The notes below the pieces were generated by a model that was not told the DNA's origin, searched no databases, and saw only the letters and a list, made by a program, of their open reading frames with translations. A stretch of 10,515 bases of DNA from Candidatus Eiseniibacteriota bacterium (GTDB lineage: Bacteria > Eisenbacteria > RBG-16-71-46 > CAIMUX01 > WJJG01). Location: contig VGIY01000068.1 of NCBI GenBank assembly GCA_016867695.1, positions 1-10,515 of the forward strand, written 5' to 3'. Each line of letters begins with the position of its first letter. Within the stretch, counting starts at the first letter, position 1. The position numbers and the translations under genes are program-made. Of the stretch, positions 1 to 5,684 are shown piece by piece.

Positions 1-1276
1 CCTCCCGGGCGAGCGAGAAGGCCAGCTCGACCCGGTCGCGGAAGGGATTGGGCGCCGCATGGACGGCCCACCCCTCCCCGCTGCCGGTCACGCCGGCGAT
101 CGTCGCCGCCAGCTCGACGACATGGACGAGGTCGTCGCTGAAGCGCGCCACGACCCGCGTCCAGCCGCCGGAGATCAGCGGGGGCAGGTCGGAGTCGCTG
201 CGGTAGACGACCGGGGCCCCGTAGTCGAGGGACTGCGGCCGGAGGGGATAGACCTCGGCATCGTCGAAGACGAGCTCCGAGATCACCGGGCAGTTGGCGT
301 CGGCGTCCCCATAGACCACCGTGACGAACCCGCCCGGCCCGGGCTCGGGAAGCGTCAGATCCGCCAGCACGGGGGCATGGTTGGGGCCGGGGTCCAAGGC
401 CACCTCGCGCAGATGCCAGATGCCGCCCGGCGTGCGGTCGGCCTCCTGCGCGCCGCCGAAGAGGGTGATCTTCTGGCTGAACCCGGCCACATCGATGCGC
501 GGGTCTGCCGGGTCGAACCAGGATTGGAAGACCGGATTGGCCGTCAGGTCGGCCAGTTGACAGGAGAGCAGCAGGCAGTTGTCTCCCGGGAACTCGGTGG
601 CCGTGATCTCGCCGATCTTCACGAGATCGCTCAGGCCCTCCCCGTTGATCTGATAGAGCCCCGGCTCGATGATCCCGGAGGCGGTCACCGTCTGGATGAG
701 GGCGAAGAGCGTGTCGGGATCTCCAGCCCCCGGCTCCTTGATGCCCAGAAGATAGCTGAAGAAGGTCAGTCCCTGGCTGACCGGAAACCCGCCGCCGGCG
801 TTCCTGAGCGCCGCGTACAGGCGTTGCCCGTCGCGGCCGACCCGGCACTCGACCAGGTCGAGGTGTGGGCGCCCGAAGCTCTCGTCGCCGACGGGGTCCT
901 CGGCCAGGCGGGTCAGATCCGCAGGCGCCGGCGAGGCGTTCTCGGCCAGTTGCACGGCCAGCAGGTCCAGCGTTCCGTTGGCCAGCAGACGGAAGCCGTA
1001 CGGCCGGCGCTCGCCGACCGGGCCCGGCACGGTGGCCTCCAGCGTGCTGGGCCCGTCGTCCACGGGCGAGAGCGGCGCCTCCACGATGCCCTCGTGCCTG
1101 AAGAGGAGGGTATTCGACACGCCCGGACCGTGCGCACTCTCCGTGCGCAGGGTGACGACATCGCCGGGCAGCAGCGCGCTCGCGCGGATGTCGTTCCAGT
1201 GCGTGTAGGCGGCCGCCGGCCCCGCGGACGCCAGGCAGCCGAGGCCGATCAGGAGCAGCGTGCGCCCACCCTTCAT
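1..1276 (-). CDS. Large secreted protein with start of a C-terminal sorting-type module (partial, runs off left edge)
   Basis: An open frame of 425 codons runs without a stop from ATG at 1276 to the left edge, so the C-terminus is missing. The start is supported by a strong GGAGGTGAT Shine-Dalgarno just upstream and by a 4-nt ATGA overlap with the stop of the upstream barrel gene, implying translational coupling. Residues 1-23 form a signal peptide (MKGGRTLLLIG core, AAA before Tyr24), so the product is exported. The middle is beta-rich with no family I can name; residues 127-158 (acidic GD turn, LDLVECRV, DGQRLYAAL) look like an immunoglobulin- or DOMON-like sandwich. Around 299-322 a 'NHAPVLADLTL' segment resembles the start of another Ig-like domain. 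At 408-421 'APNPFRDRVELAF' is the typical opening of FlgD-Ig-like/type IX-type C-terminal tails. Role unknown; surface attachment or secretion with the neighbouring barrel is inference. Confidence 0.85.
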   Translation of the reverse strand, partial: MKGGRTLLLIGLGCLASAGPAAAYTHWNDIRASALLPGDVVTLRTESAHGPGVSNTLLFRHEGIVEAPLSPVDDGPSTLEATVPGPVGERRPYGFRLLANGTLDLLAVQLAENASPAPADLTRLAEDPVGDESFGRPHLDLVECRVGRDGQRLYAALRNAGGGFPVSQGLTFFSYLLGIKEPGAGDPDTLFALIQTVTASGIIEPGLYQINGEGLSDLVKIGEITATEFPGDNCLLLSCQLADLTANPVFQSWFDPADPRIDVAGFSQKITLFGGAQEADRTPGGIWHLREVALDPGPNHAPVLADLTLPEPGPGGFVTVVYGDADANCPVISELVFDDAEVYPLRPQSLDYGAPVVYRSDSDLPPLISGGWTRVVARFSDDLVHVVELAATIAGVTGSGEGWAVHAAPNPFRDRVELAFSLARE

Positions 1277-2052
1277 CGGATCACCTCCCCGAATCTGATG
1301 CCGAGCAGCAGCATGTGCGCCTGGTTGCGCAACCCCACCGGTTCGTTGTCGACGAGGAACTCCTCGTCGCCGAAGGGCACGAAGGCGTAGGTGGGCAGCG
1401 GCAGGCGCTGCAGGCCGAGATCGAAGCGGTACTCGACCAGCAGCCGCAGGCCGCGCAGCGGCATCTCGACGCCGACACCGTAGGCAAGGGCGAAGTCGAA
1501 CAGGTCGACCTCGGACATGTCGCTGTCCGCCCGCAGGGGGATGGACTCCACGCCGTCGGAGACGAGGCCGGAAAGGCGGTAGCGATCGCGCACCTTGAGG
1601 GCGAAGCCGAAGCCCGCCAGAGAGTAGAGGTCGAACCCGGCATCGATCAGCCAGGCGTAGCGCAGCAGGACGGGGATCTCGAGATAGTCCATGTCGTAGG
1701 AGACATGCAGCGTCGTCGGGATGTCCATGATCTTCACGCCGATATCTTGGCGAGAGCCCTTGCGGGCGTAGAGCAGCTCCTGCTGCAGCGCGAAACGCCG
1801 GGTCACGGACAGGTGCAGGAACAGGCCCACCGCCGGGCCCGATCGCGCTGCGCTGGCCACGGCGTATTCGCTGTCGCGGGGCTCGACCCCCTGGTGCTGA
1901 GCCAGGCCGCCTCCCCCTTTGATCCCCCAGGACACGCCGGCGAACGCGCCGCCGTCGGGCCCGCCAGCGGCGGCGGGAACCCCGGCCGGCCAGGCGGCGT
2001 GGACGACGAGGGCGGCGATGAGCGCCCGGACGGGCTTGCGGGCCGCGCGCAC
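1273..2052 (-). CDS. PorT-type outer-membrane beta-barrel protein
   Basis: Predicted 259-residue outer-membrane barrel. I chose the GTG start at 2052, preceded by AAGGGG, because it gives a clean signal peptide: a basic n-region (RAARKPVR), a hydrophobic core (ALIAALVVHAAW) and an Ala-rich cleavage site near PAAA. The frame stays open upstream and a GTG at 2106 is a possible alternative. The mature part alternates amphipathic strands with Gly/Tyr-rich turns: 'GVSWGIKGGGG', 'FALQQELLYARKGS', 'YLEIPVLLRYAW', 'YSLAGFGFALKV', 'LLVEYRFDLGL', ending 'MLLLGIRFGEVIR'. The sequence 'ELLYARKG...YLEIPVLLRY' is characteristic of the OMP_b-brl_2/PorT family. A specific substrate cannot be read from the sequence. 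Its stop overlaps the start of the downstream secreted-protein gene by 4 nt, so the two are probably one operon driven from about 2238-2267. Confidence 0.85.
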   Translation of the reverse strand: MRAARKPVRALIAALVVHAAWPAGVPAAAGGPDGGAFAGVSWGIKGGGGLAQHQGVEPRDSEYAVASAARSGPAVGLFLHLSVTRRFALQQELLYARKGSRQDIGVKIMDIPTTLHVSYDMDYLEIPVLLRYAWLIDAGFDLYSLAGFGFALKVRDRYRLSGLVSDGVESIPLRADSDMSEVDLFDFALAYGVGVEMPLRGLRLLVEYRFDLGLQRLPLPTYAFVPFGDEEFLVDNEPVGLRNQAHMLLLGIRFGEVIR

Positions 2053-2237
2053 GAGCCCCTTGAGGCCCGCTCGCGGACTCGCGGGCAGGGAATGCAGGAA
2101 TGCCACGCGCCCTCTGGCGATGCCATCGGCCGGGGGACCGGCCGGCCGTGGAGTGGGGCCGCCCCGCGACTGAAGGGCGGCCACGGGTCCCCTGCCGCCC
2201 GACGTTCCCCGCTGTCCATGTCGGCGGGGTCCCGGGG

Positions 2238-2267
2238 AGTATGAGGGACGAGCCGCCGGAGCGTCAA
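2238..2267 (-). promoter_or_regulatory. Sigma70-like promoter for the barrel/secreted-protein operon
   Basis: On the minus strand a TTGACG -35 hexamer (2262-2267) is followed after 18 bp by a CATACT -10 hexamer (2238-2243). The expected transcription start is near 2231, leaving a leader of about 180 nt before the GTG at 2052. The -35 box lies in the spacer of an 8-bp inverted repeat. Confidence 0.5.
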
Positions 2268-2275
2268 CCGGCGGC
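2252..2275. repeat. 8-bp perfect inverted repeat bracketing a -35 box (operator candidate)
   Basis: GCCGCCGG (2252-2259) and CCGGCGGC (2268-2275) are exact reverse complements separated by 8 bp. The spacer contains the minus-strand -35 sequence TTGACG. There is no T-tract, so a terminator is unlikely; a dyad covering a -35 box is a typical repressor position. In GC-rich DNA such a dyad can also arise by chance. Confidence 0.45.
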
Positions 2276-2327
2276 CCGTGTCGGCGGGGTCCATACGCGC
2301 GCACGGTCGGTGAGGACCGCGCCTCGA

Positions 2328-2356
2328 TTGACCAATGCTCGCGGGCGTGCTAGTGG
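2328..2356 (+). promoter_or_regulatory. Weak promoter candidate for the plus-strand operon
   Basis: A good -35 hexamer, TTGACC (2328-2333), is followed after 17 bp by TAGTGG (2351-2356), a poor -10 match partly helped by a TGC extended -10 triplet. Transcription would begin around 2363, almost at the ATG of the first gene, implying a leaderless or nearly leaderless message. If translation starts at 2335 instead, this assignment fails. Confidence 0.25.
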
Positions 2357-2364
2357 ATCTCCCC

Positions 2365-3132
2365 ATGATGGCGGGTGTGGCCCCCAGTGTGTGCGTCGCC
2401 GCGCTGCTCTGCCGGCTCCTGCTTCCCGCCGGCGGCCCGGCGGCCTCCGGGCAAGCCGCTCCGGAGGAGATCCTCGACGCCCTCTTCCGTCGGCTGGAGC
2501 AGCGGGACCGCCACTGCCGGGGTGCCGTCTATCAGGCCGACTACCGCTATCAGGAACGGAACCGTGGCGGCGAACTGCTGCGCGAGGAGTCCTGCCGGCG
2601 CCGGATACGGCTGCGGGACGAGGGGCCGGAGATCGAATTCCTCTCGGTGAAGGTGAACCAGGAGGAGCTGGCCGGCTCGGATCGAGAGGGCCAGATCGCG
2701 AAACTGCTGCGCCGGGGGCTGGTGCAGGACGCCGCGCGGATGCCCTTCTTCCCCGGGACCCGCGACGCCTACGAATACGAGCTTGCTGGCGAAGACACCC
2801 ATGCCGGCCGCGAGGTCTGGGTGGTGCGCTTCGCGCCCAGGAGCGAGGAGGCGCAGGCCGTGGTCGGCCGGGCCTTCGTCGACAAGGAGAGCTGCGATCT
2901 GATCGGCCTGGAGTTCAGCCCGGTCCACCTGCCTCGCTCCTGCGTCGGCGCGCTCATGCGCCTGCACTTCGCGACGCAGCAGGGTTGGATGCTGCCCGAC
3001 CGGCTGGAGATGGACCTGGACATCCGGGTCAAGTGGCTCGTCACGCTCGCGCATCGCCGGCTGCGGATCGAAGATCGCTACTCCGACTACCGCTTCGCGG
3101 CCGGGCATGCCCGTTCGCCCGGCGGTCGATGA
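2365..3132 (+). CDS. Exported LolA-like (outer-membrane lipoprotein-sorting-like) protein
   Basis: Predicted 255-residue exported protein. I chose the ATG at 2365 (a second ATG follows at 2368) because it opens a good signal peptide: a hydrophobic stretch 'VCVAALLCRLLL' and an Ala-rich region before 'QAAPEEILDALFRRLEQ'. The ATG at 2335 would add an acidic segment and has no ribosome-binding site. After an N-terminal helix come long strands with charged alternation (AVYQADYRYQERNRGGE, IEFLSVKVN). The C-terminal half reads 'VDKESCDLIGLEF', then 'W.LPDRLEMDLD' and finally 'YSDYRF'. That order is typical of the LolA/LolB-like half-barrel fold of periplasmic proteins annotated as outer-membrane lipoprotein-sorting proteins. 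A lipid-carrier role is inferred from fold and from the downstream PlsY-like and GT2 genes. Its stop overlaps the next start by 4 nt (ATGA). Confidence 0.7.
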   Translation: MMAGVAPSVCVAALLCRLLLPAGGPAASGQAAPEEILDALFRRLEQRDRHCRGAVYQADYRYQERNRGGELLREESCRRRIRLRDEGPEIEFLSVKVNQEELAGSDREGQIAKLLRRGLVQDAARMPFFPGTRDAYEYELAGEDTHAGREVWVVRFAPRSEEAQAVVGRAFVDKESCDLIGLEFSPVHLPRSCVGALMRLHFATQQGWMLPDRLEMDLDIRVKWLVTLAHRRLRIEDRYSDYRFAAGHARSPGGR

Positions 3133-3728
3133 TGGAAACGACCGCTCTGGCCATGGCGCTCGTCGGCTTCGCCTCCGGCAGCATGATGTTCTCGGCGTGG
3201 CTGGCACGACTCCGGCGCCGGGACATCCGCCGGTTCGGCGACGCCAACCCGGGGGCGATGAACGCGTTCCGGGCCGGCGGCTGGACCATCGGACTCCCCG
3301 CGCTGTTGCTCGACTTCCTGAAGGGCGCTCTTCCGGTCGCCGCCGGCCGCTGGGCCCTGGGCATCACGGGGGCGTGGCTCGTGCCGGTCGCCGTGGCGCC
3401 GGTCATCGGGCATGCGTTCTCCCCCTGGGTCGGCTTCCGCGGCGGCAAGGCGGTGGCGGTGACATTCGGGGCGTGGTGCGGGCTGACGCTCTGGGAAGGG
3501 CCGACCGTGCTCGGACTGGGACTGGCTCTGTCCTGCCTGTGGCCGGCGCGGGACGCGTGGCGCGTGATGGCAGGCATGCTACTGCTGCTTCTCTGGTGGC
3601 TGCTGCGCGGCGCCGAGGCGCATCTATTCGCCATCTGGGCCGGCCACTTCGTCGTCCTCGCCGTGAAGCACAGGCGCGACCTGGCGCCGGGCTTCCTCTC
3701 GGGCGGCGGATCGCGAGGCGGGCCGTGA
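3129..3728 (+). CDS. plsY: PlsY-family acyltransferase (acyl-phosphate:glycerol-3-phosphate acyltransferase-like)
   Basis: A 199-residue integral membrane protein of the PlsY family, which transfers an acyl group from acyl-phosphate to glycerol 3-phosphate in the inner membrane. The three family motifs are in order. Motif one is at residues 37-51 (GDANPGAMNAFRAGG). A DFLKGALPV segment follows at 62-70. The GH...GFRGGKAVAVTFG glycine/lysine loop is at 94-114. Hydrophobic helices surround them (about 5-25, 53-75, 80-95, 125-160 and near the C-terminus). Length matches PlsY (about 200). Motif one departs from the common GSGNxGATN form: Asp-Ala replaces Ser-Gly and Met replaces Thr, so this may be a specialised subfamily acting on another acceptor. 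Its start overlaps the upstream stop and its own stop overlaps the glycosyltransferase GTG start, so the three genes form a tightly coupled operon. No other gene here belongs to phospholipid synthesis. Confidence 0.85.
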   Translation: MMETTALAMALVGFASGSMMFSAWLARLRRRDIRRFGDANPGAMNAFRAGGWTIGLPALLLDFLKGALPVAAGRWALGITGAWLVPVAVAPVIGHAFSPWVGFRGGKAVAVTFGAWCGLTLWEGPTVLGLGLALSCLWPARDAWRVMAGMLLLLLWWLLRGAEAHLFAIWAGHFVVLAVKHRRDLAPGFLSGGGSRGGP

Positions 3729-4882
3729 ACCCGATCTGGCTCGAGCATCAGATCGGCGTCCTGGTGTTCCTGGCCGCTCTCCTGGGCATCGCGCTCTCGA
3801 ACCTGGGCGCGCTGCGACGGCTCGGCTCCTATCCCCGGGCGCGACGCCGGCCGCGGGTCTCGATCCTCGTCCCCGCACGCAATGAGGAGCTTCACGTCGC
3901 GGAGATCGTCGCCTCGCTCCTGAGGCAGGACTACCCCGACTTCGAGGTCCTCGTGCTGGACGACGAGTCGACCGACGGCACCGGGCGGATCCTCGACGAG
4001 TGGGCGGGCCGCGCTCCCGCGCTCCGCGCCCTGCGCGGCCGACCCCTGCCGGATGGATGGCTGGGGAAGCTCTGGGCGTGCCATCAGCTTGCCCAGGCGG
4101 CCTCGGGCGAACTGCTCCTGTTCACCGACGCCGATACCCGGCACGGGCCCGACACCCTGAGCCACGCCGTCGACGCTCTGGAGTTCGAACAGGCCGATCT
4201 CCTGAGCGCGATTCCGCGCCAGGTCGTCCTGACCTGGGCCGAGAAGCTGGCGGTCCCGATCGTCACCTGGAGCCTCCTCTCCTTTCTCCCCCTGCGGCTC
4301 GCCTACCGTCTCCGACAGCCAGCCATGGCGGCGGCCATCGGGCAGTTCATGCTCTTCCGGCGAGAGAGCTACGATCGGCTCGGCGGGCACGCCGCGGTGC
4401 GCGGGAGCGTGGTCGACGACCTGGCCCTGGCGAGACGCGCGGCGCGCCTGCGCCTGCGCTGGCGCCTGCTCGACGCCCAGGACGACGTTCGTTGCCGGAT
4501 GTACAGGAGCCCGCGCGAAGTGCTGGACGGCTTCGGCAAGAACCTCTTCGCCGCCTTCGGCCGGAGGACGCTGCCTTTCGCCTTCGTCTGGCTCTGGCTG
4601 GGCGTCGTCACCTTCCAGCCGCTGATCATCCTCGGCCTTGCCGCGGCGGGCGCGGCCGTGCCCCCGGCCGGAGTCGGTCTCGCTCTCGGGGGGGTCGGAT
4701 TGGCTCTGGCGCTGTGGGGCATCTCGAATCGTCGATTCCGCGTTCGCTGGTTCGTCACGCTCCTCTATCCCGCGTGCGTCGCGTTCGCCATCGGCATCGC
4801 AGCCCGCTCAGCGTCGCAGTCCATTCGCGGCCGAGCGCAGTGGAAGGGCCGGCGCCTGCCCGGATGCCCTGCGCGATGGTGA
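3725..4882 (+). CDS. Membrane-bound family 2 glycosyltransferase (CrtQ/HpnB-like)
   Basis: A 385-residue glycosyltransferase family 2 protein. It starts at GTG 3725, overlapping the plsY stop (GTGA), with GAGG 6 nt upstream. Residues 11-30 form an N-terminal membrane anchor. The GT-A domain follows: 'VSILVPARNEE' at 45-55, the nucleotide-sugar Asp pair at 79-80 in 'VLDDESTDGT', and the metal-binding DxD at 135-137 in 'FTDADT'. The catalytic acidic pair is at 231-232 ('VVDD'), and 'CRMYRS' then 'GFGKNLF' at 257-275 matches the membrane-interface region of this group. Three hydrophobic segments at about 284-311, 313-332 and 341-361 end the protein before a basic 'AQWKGR' tail. Architecture and motifs resemble CrtQ-type carotenoid and HpnB-type hopanoid-associated glycosyltransferases, so a lipid acceptor at the cytoplasmic membrane is likely. 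No terpenoid gene is nearby, so the real acceptor is unknown; an acylated glycolipid made with the PlsY-like enzyme is inference. Confidence 0.85.
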   Translation: MNPIWLEHQIGVLVFLAALLGIALSNLGALRRLGSYPRARRRPRVSILVPARNEELHVAEIVASLLRQDYPDFEVLVLDDESTDGTGRILDEWAGRAPALRALRGRPLPDGWLGKLWACHQLAQAASGELLLFTDADTRHGPDTLSHAVDALEFEQADLLSAIPRQVVLTWAEKLAVPIVTWSLLSFLPLRLAYRLRQPAMAAAIGQFMLFRRESYDRLGGHAAVRGSVVDDLALARRAARLRLRWRLLDAQDDVRCRMYRSPREVLDGFGKNLFAAFGRRTLPFAFVWLWLGVVTFQPLIILGLAAAGAAVPPAGVGLALGGVGLALALWGISNRRFRVRWFVTLLYPACVAFAIGIAARSASQSIRGRAQWKGRRLPGCPARW

Positions 4883-4943
4883 CGCGTCGCGGCCCCGGGA
4901 GAGGGCGCGGCCCGGTTCGCTCGCAGGGTCGGGGCGGAGAACG

Positions 4944-5462
4944 CTAGTCGATCTGGATCACCGGGACATCGAACGTGCCGTCCGCGACGGTGGTCGTGAC
5001 CATTTCCCCGACGCCGATCACGCGGAAGGCGACGAACTCGAACGTGCCCGCCAGCTTGCCCGAGCCGACCTGGGTGAAGGTCACGCTGCCCGACTCGGAG
5101 AAGTTCCCGGTGTCGTTCTTGGCCACCGATCCGACGCCGTCCACCGGGGGAAACGCAAGGTCATAGGTGCCTGTCGCCGGGTCGCGGTAGACCTGGATGT
5201 CGATCATGTACTCGTCCGCGCCCTGCATCACGATGCCCTGGATTTGCATCAAACCCGCGGCCCCGCCTTGGCCGGCCTCCGCGATGCCATAGGCGGTCGA
5301 GCAACTGAAGTCGAGCTCGAGATCGCCGGTGATCGTCGCGGTGATCGTCCCGTCGTAGTTGCCGTTGTCGTCGCCATCCGGTGTGGTCGACTTCTTGTCG
5401 TCGTTGCAGCCCAGGACGGCGACGAGTCCGACCAGAACCAGCAGACCGATCCAGCGCTTCAT
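4944..5462 (-). CDS. Putative lipoprotein, beta-rich, function unknown
   Basis: A 172-residue predicted lipoprotein. The ATG at 5462 is preceded 7 nt upstream by GGAGG within AAGAGGAGGGGG. It opens a standard lipoprotein signal peptide: Lys-Arg, a hydrophobic core, and a VLGC lipobox with Cys19 as the lipidated residue. The frame continues upstream but without signal features. After Cys19 comes a hydrophilic linker (NDDKKSTTPDGDDNG) and then a compact beta-rich domain. Its strands read 'GTITATITGDLELDFSC', 'YMIDIQVYRD', 'SGSVTFTQVGSGKLAGTFEF' and 'GTFDVPVIQID'. The 'GKLAGTFEF...DGTFDVPV' pattern is like small secreted calycin-like proteins of the DUF6252 type, but I cannot assign a family firmly. 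It is transcribed alone from the promoter at 5565-5593 and converges on the glycosyltransferase gene 61 bp away. Confidence 0.8.
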   Translation of the reverse strand: MKRWIGLLVLVGLVAVLGCNDDKKSTTPDGDDNGNYDGTITATITGDLELDFSCSTAYGIAEAGQGGAAGLMQIQGIVMQGADEYMIDIQVYRDPATGTYDLAFPPVDGVGSVAKNDTGNFSESGSVTFTQVGSGKLAGTFEFVAFRVIGVGEMVTTTVADGTFDVPVIQID

Positions 5463-5564
5463 GACTCCCCCTCCTCTTGACGGTGACGGCCAAGCCCCGC
5501 ACTCGCCGGCCGGCGCAGGCACTCTCACGACGAGACCGCCTGATGACGGCCTCTCAGGACAACC

Positions 5565-5593
5565 ACTATAGGAAACGCGGATTGTGAGGGCAA
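5565..5593 (-). promoter_or_regulatory. Sigma70-like promoter of the lipoprotein gene
   Basis: On the minus strand TTGCCC (5588-5593) and TATAGT (5565-5570) are separated by exactly 17 bp. This is the best promoter match in the window, in a locally AT-richer patch. Transcription would start near 5558, giving a leader of about 96 nt. Confidence 0.6.
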
Positions 5594-5636
5594 GTCGGGA
5601 AGATCGCGGGAGGACCGTGGACGGGAAGGCCGTGGC

Positions 5637-5677
5637 CGGAAAGACAATGACGGCTCCGGCCAGAAGGCCGGTCGTCA
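5637..5677 (-). terminator. Rho-independent terminator behind the comM-like gene
   Basis: Starting 7 nt past the ComM stop, the minus strand folds as TGACG plus CCGGCC, a TTCT tetraloop, then GGCCGG plus CGTCA, with a small internal loop (1 nt against 3 nt). A T-rich tract (TTGTCTTT) follows. Stem with tetraloop and T-tract on the correct strand make intrinsic termination likely. Confidence 0.6.
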
Positions 5678-5684
5678 GGCCCCC

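Larger units (their letters stand above)
2216..2292. repeat. 17-bp direct repeat pair flanking the promoter
   Basis: CC(A/G)TGTCGGCGGGGTCC occurs at 2216-2232 and 2276-2292, with 16 of 17 bases identical and copies 60 bp apart. One copy overlaps the predicted minus-strand transcription start near 2231 and the other lies upstream of the -35 box. The pair could be binding sites or the footprint of a small duplication. Confidence 0.5.
2053..2364. other. Divergent intergenic regulatory region
   Basis: These 312 bases lie between the minus-strand barrel operon and the plus-strand lipid/glycosyltransferase operon. Several frames are open across it, but they look like GC-driven read-through and none has recognisable content. 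It holds a minus-strand promoter (2238-2267), an inverted repeat around that promoter's -35 box (2252-2275), a direct repeat on either side (2216-2232 and 2276-2292) and a weak plus-strand promoter candidate (2328-2356). If the barrel gene starts at the alternative GTG at 2106, the last 54 bases are coding. Confidence 0.6.

Noticed and set aside
59..1390. Long plus-strand frame of 443 residues
   Set aside because: It is antisense to the secreted-protein frame and the end of the barrel gene, has Arg/Gly/Asp-rich composition without family motifs, and lacks a ribosome-binding site.
2100..3128. N-terminal part of a long plus-strand frame that ends in the PlsY sequence
   Set aside because: Only the portion from 3129 is PlsY. 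The rest overlaps the LolA-like gene in another frame and is low-complexity Arg/Pro/Gly, so it is read-through in GC-rich DNA, not a fusion.
3107..3724. Upstream extension of the glycosyltransferase frame
   Set aside because: It overlaps plsY in another frame with no recognisable content; the GTG at 3725 with the 4-nt overlap is the natural start.
3041..4390. 449-residue minus-strand frame opposite plsY and the glycosyltransferase
   Set aside because: It is antisense to two genes with intact family motifs; its own sequence shows no domain.
4881..4888. GACGCGTC palindrome at the glycosyltransferase stop as a possible terminator
   Set aside because: It is only an 8-bp palindrome with no loop and no T-tract; such sites are common in GC-rich DNA.
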